Shown: in pieces, positions 48,168 to 59,779 of the stretch
How positions within the stretch are numbered: the stretch's first letter is position 1
How the letters are laid out: each line of letters opens with the position of its first letter
NCBI RefSeq assembly: GCF_000715075.1
Contig: NC_134096.1
Location: 65,284,026-65,348,025, forward strand
Direction: 5' to 3'
DNA length: 64,000 nucleotides
Source: Nicotiana tabacum
Lineage: Eukaryota; Streptophyta; Magnoliopsida; Solanales; Solanaceae
Translations under genes and position numbers: made by a program
The notes under the pieces: model-generated
Database searches by the model: none
Seen by the model: only the letters and a program-made list of their open reading frames with translations
What the model was told of the DNA's origin: nothing

Positions 48168-49154
48168 TAGGAATATGCACACAAAAATTTCTATTATTAC
48201 ATATAAGTAATACAGCAATCCTATCCTTAATCTTTGTATATTTAGGTTTGTACATTTAGTACCTTTTAGACAGATCAAAGTAAAAAGGAATTTTTTTTTT
48301 ACCTTTGACGGATTGATTAAGTGAGAATTTTAAATGATAGTATTGATACTGGTCAAGGTTTTGACATTACCCTCAAAATTTTGCCCTCCTTGATTCTTCT
48401 CTCCGTGGCTGCATTTTTTCTTTCAATTACTCCTTTGTCATACAGAATATCTTAATTTTATATTATGTTATATACTTTTTTGCGAAAGATTGATGCAATG
48501 GATTTCCAGACCTCCACGTTTTGAAAGCTGTGGGGCAAACACATATTTAATAACTTATTACACTAAGAAGAAAAATAGGAATTTAAAGTGGATGGGTTGG
48601 TTAGTCTTTAATCTGCCAATGAAAGTAGTAATCACTTAGCATTACTGAACCTAATTATAAAATCAAGAAATAAATGATTGTTACGAGATTTGTGAATATC
48701 TTTCTTAGTTGCATAATAAATTTGCACCTAAAAGGTACTAGAACTTTAGGCCAAGGGAAATCAAGTGCATAAAAAGGATTACTTAAGAAGTGAGTCAAAT
48801 ATTGTACTACTTCGTCCAACAATAATTATTTTTCAATTTCTAGCAAATTAGAATCGGCTTAATGAATTTTCGCTATGCATATTACTTCATTCAAGCTTAT
48901 AAAAATTTCTTTTTGCAAGAAGAAATTCGATGTCAATAGTGGTCATGAATCATAATTTGATAGTCTGAGTTGCAATTTCAAGAGTGTTTGATAAGCTTAT
49001 AAGCTGATCAAATTAGTATATAAAAATATTTTAGTTTATCCAAGTCTTTGGCAAATAGAAAAAGTATAAATTAAATGCCTACAAGTTAAGATAAGTCCAA
49101 AAAACATATGTAAATTACTTTTCACTTATAACTTTTTCATTTTTAAGTACTTTT
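48168..49154. other. 3' region and intergenic DNA
   Basis: Begins with the presumed 3' UTR of the prolyl 4-hydroxylase gene. No gene seen. Confidence 0.5.
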
Positions 49155-49318
49155 CACTAATATTGTCTCCCTTTTGTCCCTTTTGTCTTTTTTTATTTTT
49201 GAGCCGAGGGTCTTTCGGAAACAGCCTCTCTACTCCTTCGGAGTAGGGGTAAGGTCTGCGTACACACTACCCTCCCCAGACCCCATTAGTGGATTTTACT
49301 GGGTTGTTGTTGTTGTTG
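49155..49318 (+). mobile_element. TS SINE fragment
   Basis: From GAGCCGAGGGTCTTTCGGAA (49201) through AAGGTCTGCGTACACACTAC to a (TTG)n end, this matches the body and tail of the TS SINE of Solanaceae. TAAGTACTTTT lies on both sides (49144-49154 and 49319-49329), a likely target duplication. The first ~45 bases after the left copy do not look like the tRNA-like head of TS, so the 5' part is truncated or replaced. Confidence 0.8.
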
Positions 49319-49329
49319 TAAGTACTTTT

Positions 49330-51826
49330 TGATTTGACCAAACCTTTTACTATCCCAAATACTTTGGGAAATCTTCAGGGGTGGCTAGAGGGTGAAGCTA
49401 CAAAAGCGGGCCAAAATTTTAGGGGCCCCAAAAAAAATTTCTATTTCGGTATTTAATTTGGGGTTTTGACTAATTCGAATTCATTTCATGTAAAGTTCAT
49501 CAAAGTGGGAAACGCTCTTTAGAAAGATTTTTTTTCATTCTCAAAACTCGAACCGAATACCTCCGGTTAAGGAAATAAAGATCTGATCCATCCCACTACA
49601 ACTCTTCTTGTGAGATCCTAAATATGTTTTAGTAAATATTAAGTATTTTAAAGTAGAAAAGTAAAATATTTTATATAAAAAAAAGATTACATTTATCATT
49701 AGAAAATTAGTAATCCACGGTTAAACTCCATATTTTTTCCATCATTGCAACAAGTGTATTGAAACATCAAGATATTATTCTTATAAAGTTATCAACTTCT
49801 TGAATCAAGCTCTTTACTTAAGATCAATAATGTTACATGAGAGATTAAATGATTTATGCAAAATATTATTAAAAATTTTATTCTGAAAAAGCTAGAAAAA
49901 TCTATTTCAAATAAAATATATAAGATTTTTTTTAAAAAAAAAGGCCTCCTATTAAAGTTTTGCTTTAACTTTTCTATTTTATTTAAAAAATAGCATTGGA
50001 TAGCCGTTCACAAATAATAGTCTATATATATATATAAATTTTATATTTACGACTTCCGAAAATAAATAATTTTATCTTTTATATATCGGGTTAGCTACTG
50101 TAATTATTTTGATTGGTCGAATGTGTAAAAAAAAATCATAATCAATGTATACATAATCAATACTTTTCGCAATTCTTGAAATGATGTTTCCAGAGCAAAA
50201 CCATCAGCCCACTCTTCATTTTATTTTCACCATTAATTTATATTATTTATAAATAAAATTAAAGACATTACAGTCATTTTAACTAGAGAAAAGCTTAACA
50301 CCTTTTTACGGAGTTTATTAGTAATAACATCACTAATCCACTACTTTATTACAAATGAATTGTCTTACATCATCTTATTAGATCCCTATAAAACGAAATC
50401 ATATCTAAACTTGAAATTTTGGTTTAGTTGCCTTTATATTTTAGAGGTAATTTAGTAGCTTATATATTTTATAAGTATTTGTATCTGATACATGTGAAGC
50501 ACAATACCTTAAGAATCATACAATATATACACCTCATATAAGTTAATAAAATATTAGCAGCATTTATAATTTCAGTGGCAAAAGTAAACAGTAGTACGGA
50601 TTGTCAAAAACATAACTGGAGAGTTTAAGACTTGAATCGAATACTAAACTCTTTCTTGATCTATAGAAAGATAATAAGGTGATCATCTAAAAAAACACAA
50701 TTATGTTATATATTGTTTTAGAAAAAAAAGTATTTGATGCCCTCACTCGATCCCTTTTTGCTGTCCACTCTCTATTCAAAGTATCATCCATTTATTGACT
50801 GCCTCCTCTATCTTTTTCTTATTCTCTTCACCAAATGCAACTATTTATAATCATTAGACAACAAATTAACAATGCTTCTCATCGCAGAAAGAAGTAAAGG
50901 GAAAAATAATAACTATTTGTAGTCACTGGACAACACATAAATATTGCTTTTTATTACCAAAAGGAAAAATAACAATAGTTTAAACTCTTATTCTTGCAAT
51001 AAGATTAAATAGAAAATATAAGAGAAAGGTTAAAAAATGAGGAAAAAGATAAAATAGGAATATATCATATTGAGTAATAGTATCCTCTTGAGTTGTTCAG
51101 TAATAGTAGTGCTAGCGCTGCAAGAGAAAAAATGATCAAAAAGAGATCTAGTAACGAACAAAAATAAATAAAAGAAAAGCAAAAAGGAAGGGAAAGGCAG
51201 CTTACATGATTTGTTTTTTTGTTTTTCAGTGAGCTTGAAGATTTAATTTAAAGGGAAGCTAGAGTGATACTTTAATGAGAATTAAGAGGTACTATCAACC
51301 TCTTCCTATTTTACCGACATTATTGATTGAAATAAAGATTTTTTTTCCTCTGTTAATTAATGCCGATAAACGTTTTATGAAAAAAGATGAATAGTATATT
51401 AATGATGAAATATATAAATAAGGCATGCTTAATTGTTAACAAAATTTAAATTAAATGCAAAAATAAGGGAAAATATATAAAATCTAAGAAAAAAAATAAA
51501 TGTAATCCTTGGCCAAAGAAACATGGCACATCATCTTTTATATCCCAATTTTATTTATATATATAGAGAGATATAGATTTTAGCAATTTTGTAAAACACA
51601 CAGCACATAGCTCTTATGGACTAGTTTCAATCAGTAAATTCAAACGAACCCTTTATTTTGGAAAACGTTACAATTTGACTAAGCAGTTCGATTCATGATT
51701 AAAAGAAGAAGAAAAAAAGGAAGAAATAAAATATTATTCTTACTAAATGACTTTTATTCCTCAAGATTTTCCTCACATAGTTCCCAGTCTCAACTCTATC
51801 CATCAGTGTTCTCAAGAAAATGATAA
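49330..51826. other. Intergenic DNA upstream of the methyltransferase gene
   Basis: AT-rich; no coding sequence or repeat is supported. In Arabidopsis a MYB gene (At3g28470, from memory) sits between the two flanking orthologs; no trace is visible here. Confidence 0.5.
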
Positions 51827-51834
51827 ATGCTTAA
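51820..51834 (+). promoter_or_regulatory. Short upstream reading frame (MINA)
   Basis: ATGATAAATGCTTAA overlaps the upper in-frame start (ATG at 51827) of the methyltransferase gene. It could lower use of that start and favour the ATG at 51893. Confidence 0.35.
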
Positions 51835-51892
51835 AGTCGCTTCACCAATTCTGATTAGTGAGAAAAGTGACACTGCAATTGGAGCTGCAGAA

Positions 51893-54800
51893 ATGGCGGT
51901 TTCATCATCACATACTGTTCTTTCATTTCTCTCACCTCTCGGCTCTCGTTCAATATTCCCCGACACCACTTTACTTAGCTCAAATCCTTCTCTCGTCGGT
52001 TATCCTTTCACAGCCACCAATCGTCGCCGCCCATTCATTATCACTTTCTCTTACAGTAAGTTATTTCGCTTCCTCTATCTTCGTTTCAAATTGAAAGTGT
52101 TTTGTTTCAATTAAAATTATTACTTAAATCTAACAAAAAAAATATTACTACTGTCAGAATCCAAGAAGGAACTTTCAGTTGATAAGAAAAGGCAGTTACT
52201 TGAACAATACGGTCTTAATCCGGATGAGTTCTTATCTGAACCTTCTCCAAAGGTATGTCATTTAACCCTCTTTGAAATAAATATATTTGGTTATTTTAAA
52301 TAAGATAAGAAATGTGCCTGAATAGAGTGTAATGCTTATATTTCATGTAGCTGACCTTAACTAGATTGAAAATTAGTTTTAATTGATATTAACAGTAATG
52401 CTTTCAATGATTTAATAGACAAAGAAGAGAAGGGAACAATCCAAGAGCGGAAGTGGAAAACAGGTCCTTCTGGAAGAACCTAAACCTCCACGCGAGACAC
52501 ATAAATTGCTTCAGGTTTGTTTTGCAATTACATTTTAGCTTAATCTTTGGCTGCTAATGGAGAATTCCCTTTTGTCCCGGTCTTTTTGTAATTTAGAATT
52601 AGAAAAGACTGATTTTTGTAGTGCAATTGTGAGATAGTTGAGATGTGTACTGGAACGCTTTCTTCTTTGTTGCTTTATGAAATGATATACATGTAATGAA
52701 AAGCTGCAGCATTATGAACTAGTGTTCTAGGCATACCTAATGAGTTTAAGAAAGGAATCTTTACACAAATAGCCGGTCGAATTCACTGTTTACTTTTTCT
52801 AGCCAGTATATATGGATTATACAATGATTATACACGATTATACAATGATTATACGCGATTATACACATACTATACATAGATGATACATATATTATACATT
52901 TGTCGGCTATTTTAAGTTTAAGTGCTTGGGTCGGCGGCTATTTAAGTTAATTCTTCTTTAAGAAATTGCAAGTTCATTAGCGGAAAAGCTCTTTGAGTTC
53001 TGTAGACTGGTGCGGTGCATTTGTTGATAATTCAATCATATCTATGATTCTACTGCATACTGGTTGTAATTCATTTTCCCTAGTGTCTTTGCTCTTAGAA
53101 TGAGTTTTATTTTTAAGGTTGTTGGAGGGACAGCACGGAGGAAGAAATTGCTCTCACCAAAGAGTATGGATGTGCGTCCCATGATGGAAGTCGTAAAAGC
53201 TGCTGCATTTGGCATTTTGCAAGTGAGACTCTTGTTAGCCGTTTAGTGCAGTTCGTCTTTGATGTAACACAAGATACACCATTGTAATGTTGTTAAATAT
53301 AAATTGTTTTCCGCTGTATAGGCAGCCGGTGGTTGCCCTGCATCTTTAAGGCCTGGCCGTTGGTTAGACCTCTATAGTGGGACAGGATCAGTTGGTATAG
53401 AAGCCGTCAGTCGAGGATGTTCTGAGGTTAGCATTAAAACAGTAGCAACCTTTTTCAGGATCATATGCTGTATTTTATTTACTTATTACTAGTGAAACTT
53501 TTATTGTCTCCGTATGTTTTTAAGTTAGCAGTTGATTTGTGGAGCTTCATATTTTATTTAGTCTTTATATGTCATTTTGCGCTCATAGCATTTGTGTATA
53601 TTTCTGTTTGCAAATTCCTAGGTACATTTTGTTGAGATGGACCCTTGGGTTGTCTCAGATGTTCTGCGGCCAAATTTGGAATGGACTGATTTCCTTGATG
53701 TCTCAGTCATACATACTGTCCGTGTTGAAAGCTTCTTGGAGCGAGCAGAAAATTTTCTTGGTAAGAGTTTCTCTTCCCGTCAATCTGCTGCCCTACAAAG
53801 CGAACTAAGTTAGGGAATTACTAGTATCATGAATGAGTGATTCTGATTTGACTCTCAATTGGATCTCTCTCTCTCTCTCTCAAGAGGTTCATTGAATCTT
53901 TTATCTGATGTTTCCTTGTACATTTGTTGTACAAAGTAGAAGGTTATTACTAGCTATGAAAATGTATGAAAAGAAGGTTTGTTTACTCACCCTGAAAATG
54001 TATAAGATACAAAGTTTGTTTGCTTTCTTTTTTACTTGATTTTTGCTATCAAAAAAGGAAACAGAAAAATGAAAGCACCTTGAACATTTTTACTGAAGTT
54101 AATTCTTAAAAGGCACAGGCTATACTGATAACATTATATCGCTTGTTGTGTCTCTTTTCATCGTACTAACGCATTTTTCAAGATCATTACGTATGTCAAT
54201 GGGTGGGCAGGTTGGATGTGAGCCTTGTTTTCTTGCTGCCCAACATGGTACTAACAGTAGGCTGCCTCTAACTGTTACCATCAAGGGGGTTCCTTATTCC
54301 CTTGATCAAAAAGATTTAGAAGGCATGGAAATACTAATTCCCAAATATGGGAATACATTGTATATTTTATATCTTGTTAGTCAAACAATCAGTAAAGGTA
54401 GTTGTGATCTGCATACTGCAACAATCATTGGCAGTAACATTGAACAAGGAGGTCTTTAAATGAAACTTAACCAGATACCTAATATTTATTACCTGCAGTT
54501 GGTAATTTCCTGGTGGAGAAGAGTAATATGAGAGGTTTGGGATGTTGGGGGTGGGGGTGGGTGTTACAGATGTGGTTGGTGCTTACCTTATCACATGCTT
54601 GGCCCTGGGCCAGTTTAACCCATTTTTATGAAGGTTCGCTTGATATTGTTGTTGATTGTGGCAAGTCAATCCTTTATATCCTTTCTTCACCAATTCTGTA
54701 CTTCCAGAAAATTTGCAAGCAGTACAGTTTCTCCTCTCTTTTTCTTCACTCGCATGATCTTTTTTGTTGTGTTGTCCGGCAGTGGTCAATAACTGAGCAG

Positions 54801-55487
54801 TTAGTTACAATTTTGAGGGAAGATGTGTTCCGAAAACAAAGCTCTAACCATGCAAGTTTTATACTGCTCTTTTACTGAAATATAACAGTCAAAGATTTGT
54901 TTCTTTCTTCTTCTTTTTTTTTCCAGGTGAAGGTGGGAGCTTTGATTATATTAGTGTTACACCACCATATGCTGCAGTTGATTACAGTATATTAATGAAT
55001 CAAATTTCGACATCATCAGTAGTGGGAGAGAATACATTTATAGTAAGTGTCACAGTGATTGTGCTTTATAATATCACATGTGTTCCTTTTCCATCCAGTT
55101 TTTTTTTTTTTTTTTTTTTGGTTGGTTGTCAACATATTTTTGTGTATTCAGTTGGTGGAGTACCCCTTGAGAACTGATATGCTGGATTCATGCGGGTGTC
55201 TTGTTAAGGTATTGAGCAGTTCCCCTCCCCTTTTTTTTGATATAAAGAGCAGTTCCAATTTGTCAGTATTAGGACAGCACTATCCCCTCCCCTGCTTGAG
55301 TGGATGTACTAAGACATTTCGTTATTGGATGTTATTATTAGAAATATAGCTGATTGCTTAATGCGTAGGCTGTGATTTTCCATTTTGTCATTAGTAAATG
55401 TGCTTGGATGGTGTTTTCATCTTAACAGAAACTTAAACGTTTTACAGAGCTAGCTGGATGTATTGTTCAATTATACACAAAGGAACT

Positions 55488-55559
<72 letters not shown>

Positions 55560-55719
55560 ATAAGGAATGCAGATATCTGATCGGCGGTTTGGTCGAACGC
55601 ATTTGGCAATATATGGACCAAAGTGGGCGCAGAAGAAGAAATATGTTGAGAAGACAAAGAGAAGGCAGGAAAAGCTGAATTTGTTAAGGGAATTGGAGAT
55701 TTCGGCATCTTCAGTTTAA
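51893..55719 (+). CDS. RsmD-like plastid rRNA methyltransferase
   Basis: Nine exons: 51893-52055, 52158-52252, 52419-52514, 53118-53222, 53322-53426, 53622-53760, 54927-55042, 55152-55208 and 55573-55719. The total of 1023 bases gives 340 residues; introns are GT-AG. The Ser-rich, acid-poor N terminus (MAVSSSHTVLSFLSPLGSRS) looks like a chloroplast transit peptide. The ATG at 51827 is in frame and would add 22 residues. VVGGTARRKKLLSP and RPMMEVVKAAAFGIL match the RsmD start. The SAM-binding motif I is LDLYSGTGSVGIEAVSRG (from residue 168). The catalytic-type motif reads VTPPY (245-249) where most family members have D/N-PPY/F. The family methylates N2 of a guanine in 16S rRNA (m2G966 in E. 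coli). The C terminus is Lys-rich. Resembles Arabidopsis At3g28460. Confidence 0.93.
52763..52945. mobile_element. MITE-like insertion in intron 3
   Basis: ACACAAATAGCCGG at the left and GGCGGCTATTTAAG at the right are roughly inverted. The middle holds repeated GATTATACA-type units. Similar ATAGCC-ended sequences are common in Solanaceae introns. The exact ends are unsure. Confidence 0.5.
55491..55555 (+). repeat. (TC)32 microsatellite in intron 8
   Basis: An uninterrupted TC run of about 64 bases ends 18 bases before the acceptor at 55572/55573. It is the only long pyrimidine tract there, so it may serve as the polypyrimidine tract of this intron. Confidence 0.9.
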
Positions 55720-56525
55720 CTACTGAGAATTGCATAACATATCTTATAGTCAAGAGGGTGTAAAATGCTGCCAGACATTTGATTGCACCATTTCTCTCCA
55801 TCTATTCACGTGGTAATTTTGCTTTTGTGCTCCTTTAATCGTCTTGCTACAGATTGCTTCTGATCAATCAGATTGATTTTTAAACTGCAGGTCAATTGCT
55901 TCTTGGGGCATTTTGCATCCCTGGCTGCTGCCCCATTGGGATGATATACTTGACTCACTCATAATGAGCAGCCGTATGTAAGAATACATTACGAGTTTTC
56001 TGCAGGGTTTTGCTAGTAAATGTAAATATATATATTATTACCTATTCTACACACAATGGATCGTTTAAGTTGTATCAATGTGCCATTCCCTGTTTATCCT
56101 TGCTTTGTCTACATTATGATAATGGAAAACGCCAAAGAAATTTATTCTCAATTTTCAAAGCCTGAATCTGATATCCCATGTATTTCGTCCAGCATTCTCT
56201 TTTCAACATCACATTCAACTTGTATATGGAAAAACTCGTCTTTTTATTTGAATTTTTGAACAAGGTAGTATTAGAAAAGCTGGAAAAAGGAGCATGACTG
56301 ACAGTGATATGATTTCTTTTGTAAAGATAGGTCAAGAACAGATGGAACTGTTGTTTGAACATTAGCGATGGGTCACGTTATTTGGTACCTTGAGTTATAT
56401 CAGAGGAAGCTTCTTTGTCCTACCTCTCATCTGAGAGTAAAGTAGGTCAGTATTTGGACTTATAGAGATTATCCCCTCAGGATTCAGTATGATCTCTTAT
56501 CTAATGAAGCAGAATAAGTGTGATT
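55720..56525. other. 3' region and intergenic DNA
   Basis: Presumed 3' UTR of the methyltransferase gene, then AT-rich sequence without a gene. Confidence 0.5.
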
Positions 56526-56901
56526 TATAGGTGTCAAAATGGTTAAAAGAAAATAATTATCCATCCATATTATCCATTAAACAATGGATTGGATAATGAA
56601 CTTTTTAAAAACGAGTCAAATATGGATAAGAACCATATTATCCATCTAGAATATGGATAACCAATGAATAACTAATGAGTTTAACTTTTACATTTGTAAA
56701 ACCTCAAATTGGGGGTTACTCAAGTTTGGGAGACTAACAATTCTCCCAAAAGTGATCATATTCAAGAAGTCATGGATAATATGTATATCCATATTATCTG
56801 TTGGGTAATTCATTTTTTATCCGTATTAAATATGGGTCGGATCGGATAATTTATCCGTTTTTTTGAATTACCTCTTTTGCGACCCGCCCGTTTGCCACCC
56901 T
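56526..56901. mobile_element. hAT-type MITE (~376 bp)
   Basis: AGTGTGATT lies on both sides (56517-56525 and 56902-56910). The ends are TATAGGTGTCAAAATGG and CCGTTTGCCACCCT, imperfect inverted repeats. Interior is AT-rich with repeated TATCCAT/ATGGATAA pairs. Non-coding. Confidence 0.75.
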
Positions 56902-57832
56902 AGTGTGATTAAATACTTTGAATATTGGATGTGGGTGTCTTTAGCGTTAACATGAATTCAATATACAGTCTGATACGCTTCTAAACTTGTGTTGAAAGTT
57001 GGCATTCTATTTTGAACTTTGGATGAGTGATAGCATCTTATTTTAAAATCTGGATCTAACGGGTAAAAGCTATTCTCACTTCATCACTAGTGTACCAAAC
57101 TTTGGTGTAAATATTCCATCTTTCATATTCACATGTATACTTTTTATATCTCAGAATCTCTTTTTGCATAAAAAAGCTTTAGATTCTATAGGGACCGCAT
57201 TGTACTGGTCCTGACTGCGATTAGAACATAATGGAGAATGTGCTTGCAGATAATGTCTCTTCTAAGATTAAGTAAAATGGACAGTGTTTTCCGTAAATAG
57301 ACGGCCTAAGGACTGGATGATATGGTCAGAACTCAGAAGGTTCTTATTTCTTTTGCAGGCACTTCTTTTAAGGAGTTTCCTTTACAGATTCTTCGGATGA
57401 AGATACGTGACTTCTAAAACAAGTAGATATTTTAACTTCCCCTTTGTTCATAGATTTTGGTTTCTTTTGTTCATGAAATATGATTAGTTTTTTAAATAAA
57501 AAAATTCAAGCTGGTTTTGAGCAATTTTTGGGTGAAAATTTTTCTTCCACTCACAAAACTTTAACTTTTTTTTCATATAAAATGCATATCCAAATACAAT
57601 TTTAACTTTCAAAAATTATTTTTTAACATAATTTTGCAAATTGCAGCCAAATCTATATTCAAACGCTAGATAAGTTTCTGGCTGGAGAAGAAAATTAATG
57701 ACAAATAGAGCTAGTAAAATTTTATACCGGGGCAAAAGAGGGTGTTTTTACTTGTGGGACGGCAATTCCAAATTTATTCTGGAATAAGAAATAAAGTTCT
57801 CTTTGATTTGCTCTGACGGAGATGTGATGATT

Positions 57833-58591
57833 AGGGGTGTACATGGACCGAGTTGGTTCGGATTTTATCAAAACCAACTATATCGGTTTGGATTGGTTCG
57901 GTTTTATCGGATTTTTCGAATTTTTCGAGTTTTTTTGTTACATGAATATTATTTCAATCTTACTTTGTTAAAGTTATGATAAGTGAATATATGTTTAGTA
58001 AAAATTAAAAAAATTGACAACCATATGATCTATAAAATATTCTTATGGGAGAATTTTTTTTAATAACGCATGGTAGCTATTTTATTAGCCGTCTAACAAT
58101 AATTTTTCGTTGATGTATGTTTTCAAGGTTAACCGATTTTAATAAATAAATATAAAAATTAATTTGATACCTAAATAATGATATGCTCTATTAATTTTAA
58201 ATTATCGAAATACCATTTCAAATTCGAAAAATATATAAGAAATTTTGACTTATGAATATGAAAGAACAAAAAGATGATTGACGTATTTCAATAACATTTG
58301 ATAAGAAAATGATACAACCTATTATTTAAAGTAAATAAAAATGAATGCACTTCATTGTTCTATTACAAATATATATCTATGGGAGGATCCCAAATATTTC
58401 TAGATATATTTTTAAAGAAAATTCTATATTAAATCTTAAAAGTATATATAAAAATTATATATTTATATGTTGGTTTGGTTCAGATTTTTTTACTCAGTAC
58501 CAAACCAAGTCAAACCAAACCTAATCGGATAATCGGTTTGGTTTGACTTTTCGGTTTGGTGCGATTTTCCGGTTCGATTTGAACACCCCTA
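57833..58591. mobile_element. hAT-type MITE (~759 bp)
   Basis: Ends are AGGGGTGTACATGG and GAACACCCCTA. The flanks GTGATGATT (57824-57832) and GTGATAATT (58592-58600) differ at one base, as expected for an aged target duplication. Both ends are rich in GGTTTGGTTT-type motifs. Non-coding. Confidence 0.75.
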
Positions 58592-59358
58592 GTGATAATT
58601 TTGAATCTAGTTTCTCCTTCAGTGTGTCAAAATCACCTCTTTAATATCAGCATTTACGAATAGCCAGTTCTAGAACACTCAAATCTGCAGGTTAAACCCG
58701 AAAAGTTCAACCATTAAATTCTTACCATTGAACTCATTTGTATGCTTAAAATTTTGAATTTAAAATTAAAATTTGAAACTTTTGTACTTTTTTACATATA
58801 TATTTACATCCCGTCTCATGTTGCCTCTACACTCAGCAGTGAGGTCCCTTGGTTTTGTTGCATGAATATGCACCATTCAGAGGCGAATCAGGGTCAACCG
58901 AACACAACATTTTTCATATAATGTATATATGTTAATGTAAATTTACTAAAATTTCAACAACTATTAAATTCGAAACCCACAATTCCAAAATTTCAAATCT
59001 AATCAATATAAAAACATAGGACACTTTACTTTCTTATATAACTGTTCTCGACCTATCCCTATGCTTAATTCTCTCCCCTTTTACCCCACATCTTCAACTA
59101 TACCCCATCCTTTTTGTTGCTTTTGGACATAACGAACTTTAACTTTTCCATGCTATATATTAATCTTATGGCAAACCATAAACCTCCCTGAAAGACCATT
59201 CGAACAACAGATTACCATTGTATACTGTTTATAGTTTCTGTTTACATAGTACCAGAGGAAGGAAAAAAAATCCTAAAATTGGGGTTGGCGCGTTCCACTG
59301 ATCCAGAAATGAGCATTGAAGATCAGATACAGGCGAGTGCGACGTAGGAGTGCTAGTT
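58592..59358. other. Upstream region of the CLE25-like gene
   Basis: No gene seen. A TATATAT at 59154 lies about 205 bases upstream of the ATG at 59359 and is the best TATA candidate. Confidence 0.45.
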
Positions 59359-59779
59359 ATGGGTGGTGGTGGTGCTGGCCGTGGCAGCAGCATTTTGAGG
59401 GGTTTCTTGAGAGCTATTCTTTTACTTAGTTTTCTATGTTTTGTATCTGCTGAGATTTTAGTGAAACAAAAAGCCAAAACTGTCACCAAAACAATTACTG
59501 CGACAACAAGCAATCATTTAGACGCTAGGAGGATAACAACAGAAACTGAAAGTCATTTTCTTCTTTTTCAAAGGAATACCAATCTCAATTATGTCAGCAA
59601 AAGAAGAGTATGGAGCGAACCTGATCCCATACACAACAGGTATTTAATATTCATGAGCAAGAGTCTTGAATAAGCATATACTTCTATAGGTATAACAAGT
59701 TAGTGATTTTATACTCCATATTTATAAATGGTTTTTCAGGGAAGCAGGAAAGTACATGGAAACACGCATTCGAGCTTGA
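59359..59779 (+). CDS. CLE25: CLE25-like peptide precursor with altered CLE box
   Basis: A secreted-peptide precursor of 106 residues in two exons (59359-59639 and 59740-59779; intron GT-AG). The N terminus is a signal peptide (ILRGFLRAILLLSFLCFVSA). The middle is variable and basic. The CLE dodecapeptide, residues 82-93, reads RRVWSEPDPIHN, preceded by VSK as in CLE25. Positions 4 and 6, normally Pro and Gly, are Trp and Glu here; Pro7, Asp8, Pro9, Ile10, His11 and Asn12 are kept. The splice site lies directly after the box, so spliced and unspliced RNAs both encode the same peptide. CLE peptides act outside the cell on LRR receptor kinases; CLE25 is linked to phloem formation and dehydration signalling. 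Assignment rests on the motif and on being next to BIR2, as in Arabidopsis. Confidence 0.8.

Noticed and set aside
54148..54459. 103-codon frame inside intron 6 of the methyltransferase gene
   Set aside because: No recognisable domain; splice sites of the flanking exons join cleanly without it.
59229..59513. Minus-strand 94-codon frame over the CLE25-like gene
   Set aside because: Antisense shadow; the plus strand has the signal peptide, CLE box and splice sites.
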